From: Haemophilus parahaemolyticus
GTDB taxonomy: Bacteria > Pseudomonadota > Gammaproteobacteria > Enterobacterales > Pasteurellaceae
Assembly (NCBI RefSeq): GCF_018373095.1
Contig: NZ_JAHAHT010000099.1
Location: forward strand, 1-6,530
Reading direction: 5' to 3'
Length of the DNA stretch: 6,530 bases
The notes under the pieces were generated by a model, which saw only the letters and a list, made by a program, of their open reading frames with translations, was not told where the DNA came from and did no database searches. The position numbers and the translations under genes are program-made. Position 1 is the first letter of the stretch, and every line of letters starts with the position of its first letter. Of this stretch, positions 6,492-6,530 are shown piece by piece.

Positions 6492-6528
6492 TTAGAATAA
6501 TCATCTTTGGAAACAAAAGCGCGGTCAA
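6485..6528 (-). repeat. Module-boundary repeat, copy B, with a one-mismatch uptake signal
   Basis: This is the counterpart of 5741-5786. It begins with an imperfect uptake core (AAGCGCGGT at 6517-6525 on the + strand, C for T at one position) and continues with GATG, TTAT and TAAGTAAA in the same order as copy A. Read on the - strand it opens a 15-codon frame MIILSKPYNFTFTFL, whose first residues parallel MLMLSES of copy A. The window ends within the motif, so whether an inverted partner follows cannot be seen. Confidence 0.5.
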
Positions 6529-6530
6529 AA

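Noticed and set aside
1..6530. CRISPR array, tRNA, rRNA, insertion sequence or integrase
   Set aside because: No regularly spaced direct repeats, no tRNA-like cloverleaf and no transposase or recombinase motifs were seen on either strand.

Overview
The window looks like Haemophilus influenzae or a very close relative (H. haemolyticus or H. aegyptius group). The first gene is a Pasteurellaceae-type glycerol kinase. The Haemophilus DNA uptake signal core AAGTGCGGT occurs six times as a perfect 9-mer (both strands counted), plus once with one mismatch at the right edge. The DNA is AT-rich throughout, and the right-hand third looks richer in A+T than the rest.

Layout. (1) Positions 2-268, + strand: the 3' end of glpK, a core metabolic gene, closed by a strong hairpin terminator at 366-406 that can serve both strands. 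(2) Positions 484-4269, - strand: one very large gene for a single-chain restriction-modification enzyme. A nuclease domain, an N6-adenine methyltransferase domain and a two-part HsdS-like specificity domain are joined in one 1261-residue protein. It converges on glpK. (3) Positions 4270-4702: no intact gene. It holds a + strand gene relic with a good ribosome binding site, a strong hairpin terminator and an uptake signal. (4) Positions 4703-6491, - strand: two probable immunity genes of contact-dependent inhibition or polymorphic toxin type, an Imm49-like protein and a CdiI (DUF1436-like) protein. Just upstream of each start codon is a short open frame that ends like the last few dozen residues of a protein. 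I read these as the cut-off C-terminal tips of the cognate toxins.

The right side is best read as part of an orphan toxin/immunity array: immunity genes kept while their toxins were reduced to C-terminal stubs. Uptake signal sequences lie at the module boundaries, and a related stretch of about 45 bp occurs at both visible boundaries. In a naturally competent species this suggests, but does not prove, that modules are gained and shuffled by transformation. Taken together, the window is a strain-variable defence and competition island (restriction-modification plus immunity array) next to the conserved glp locus.
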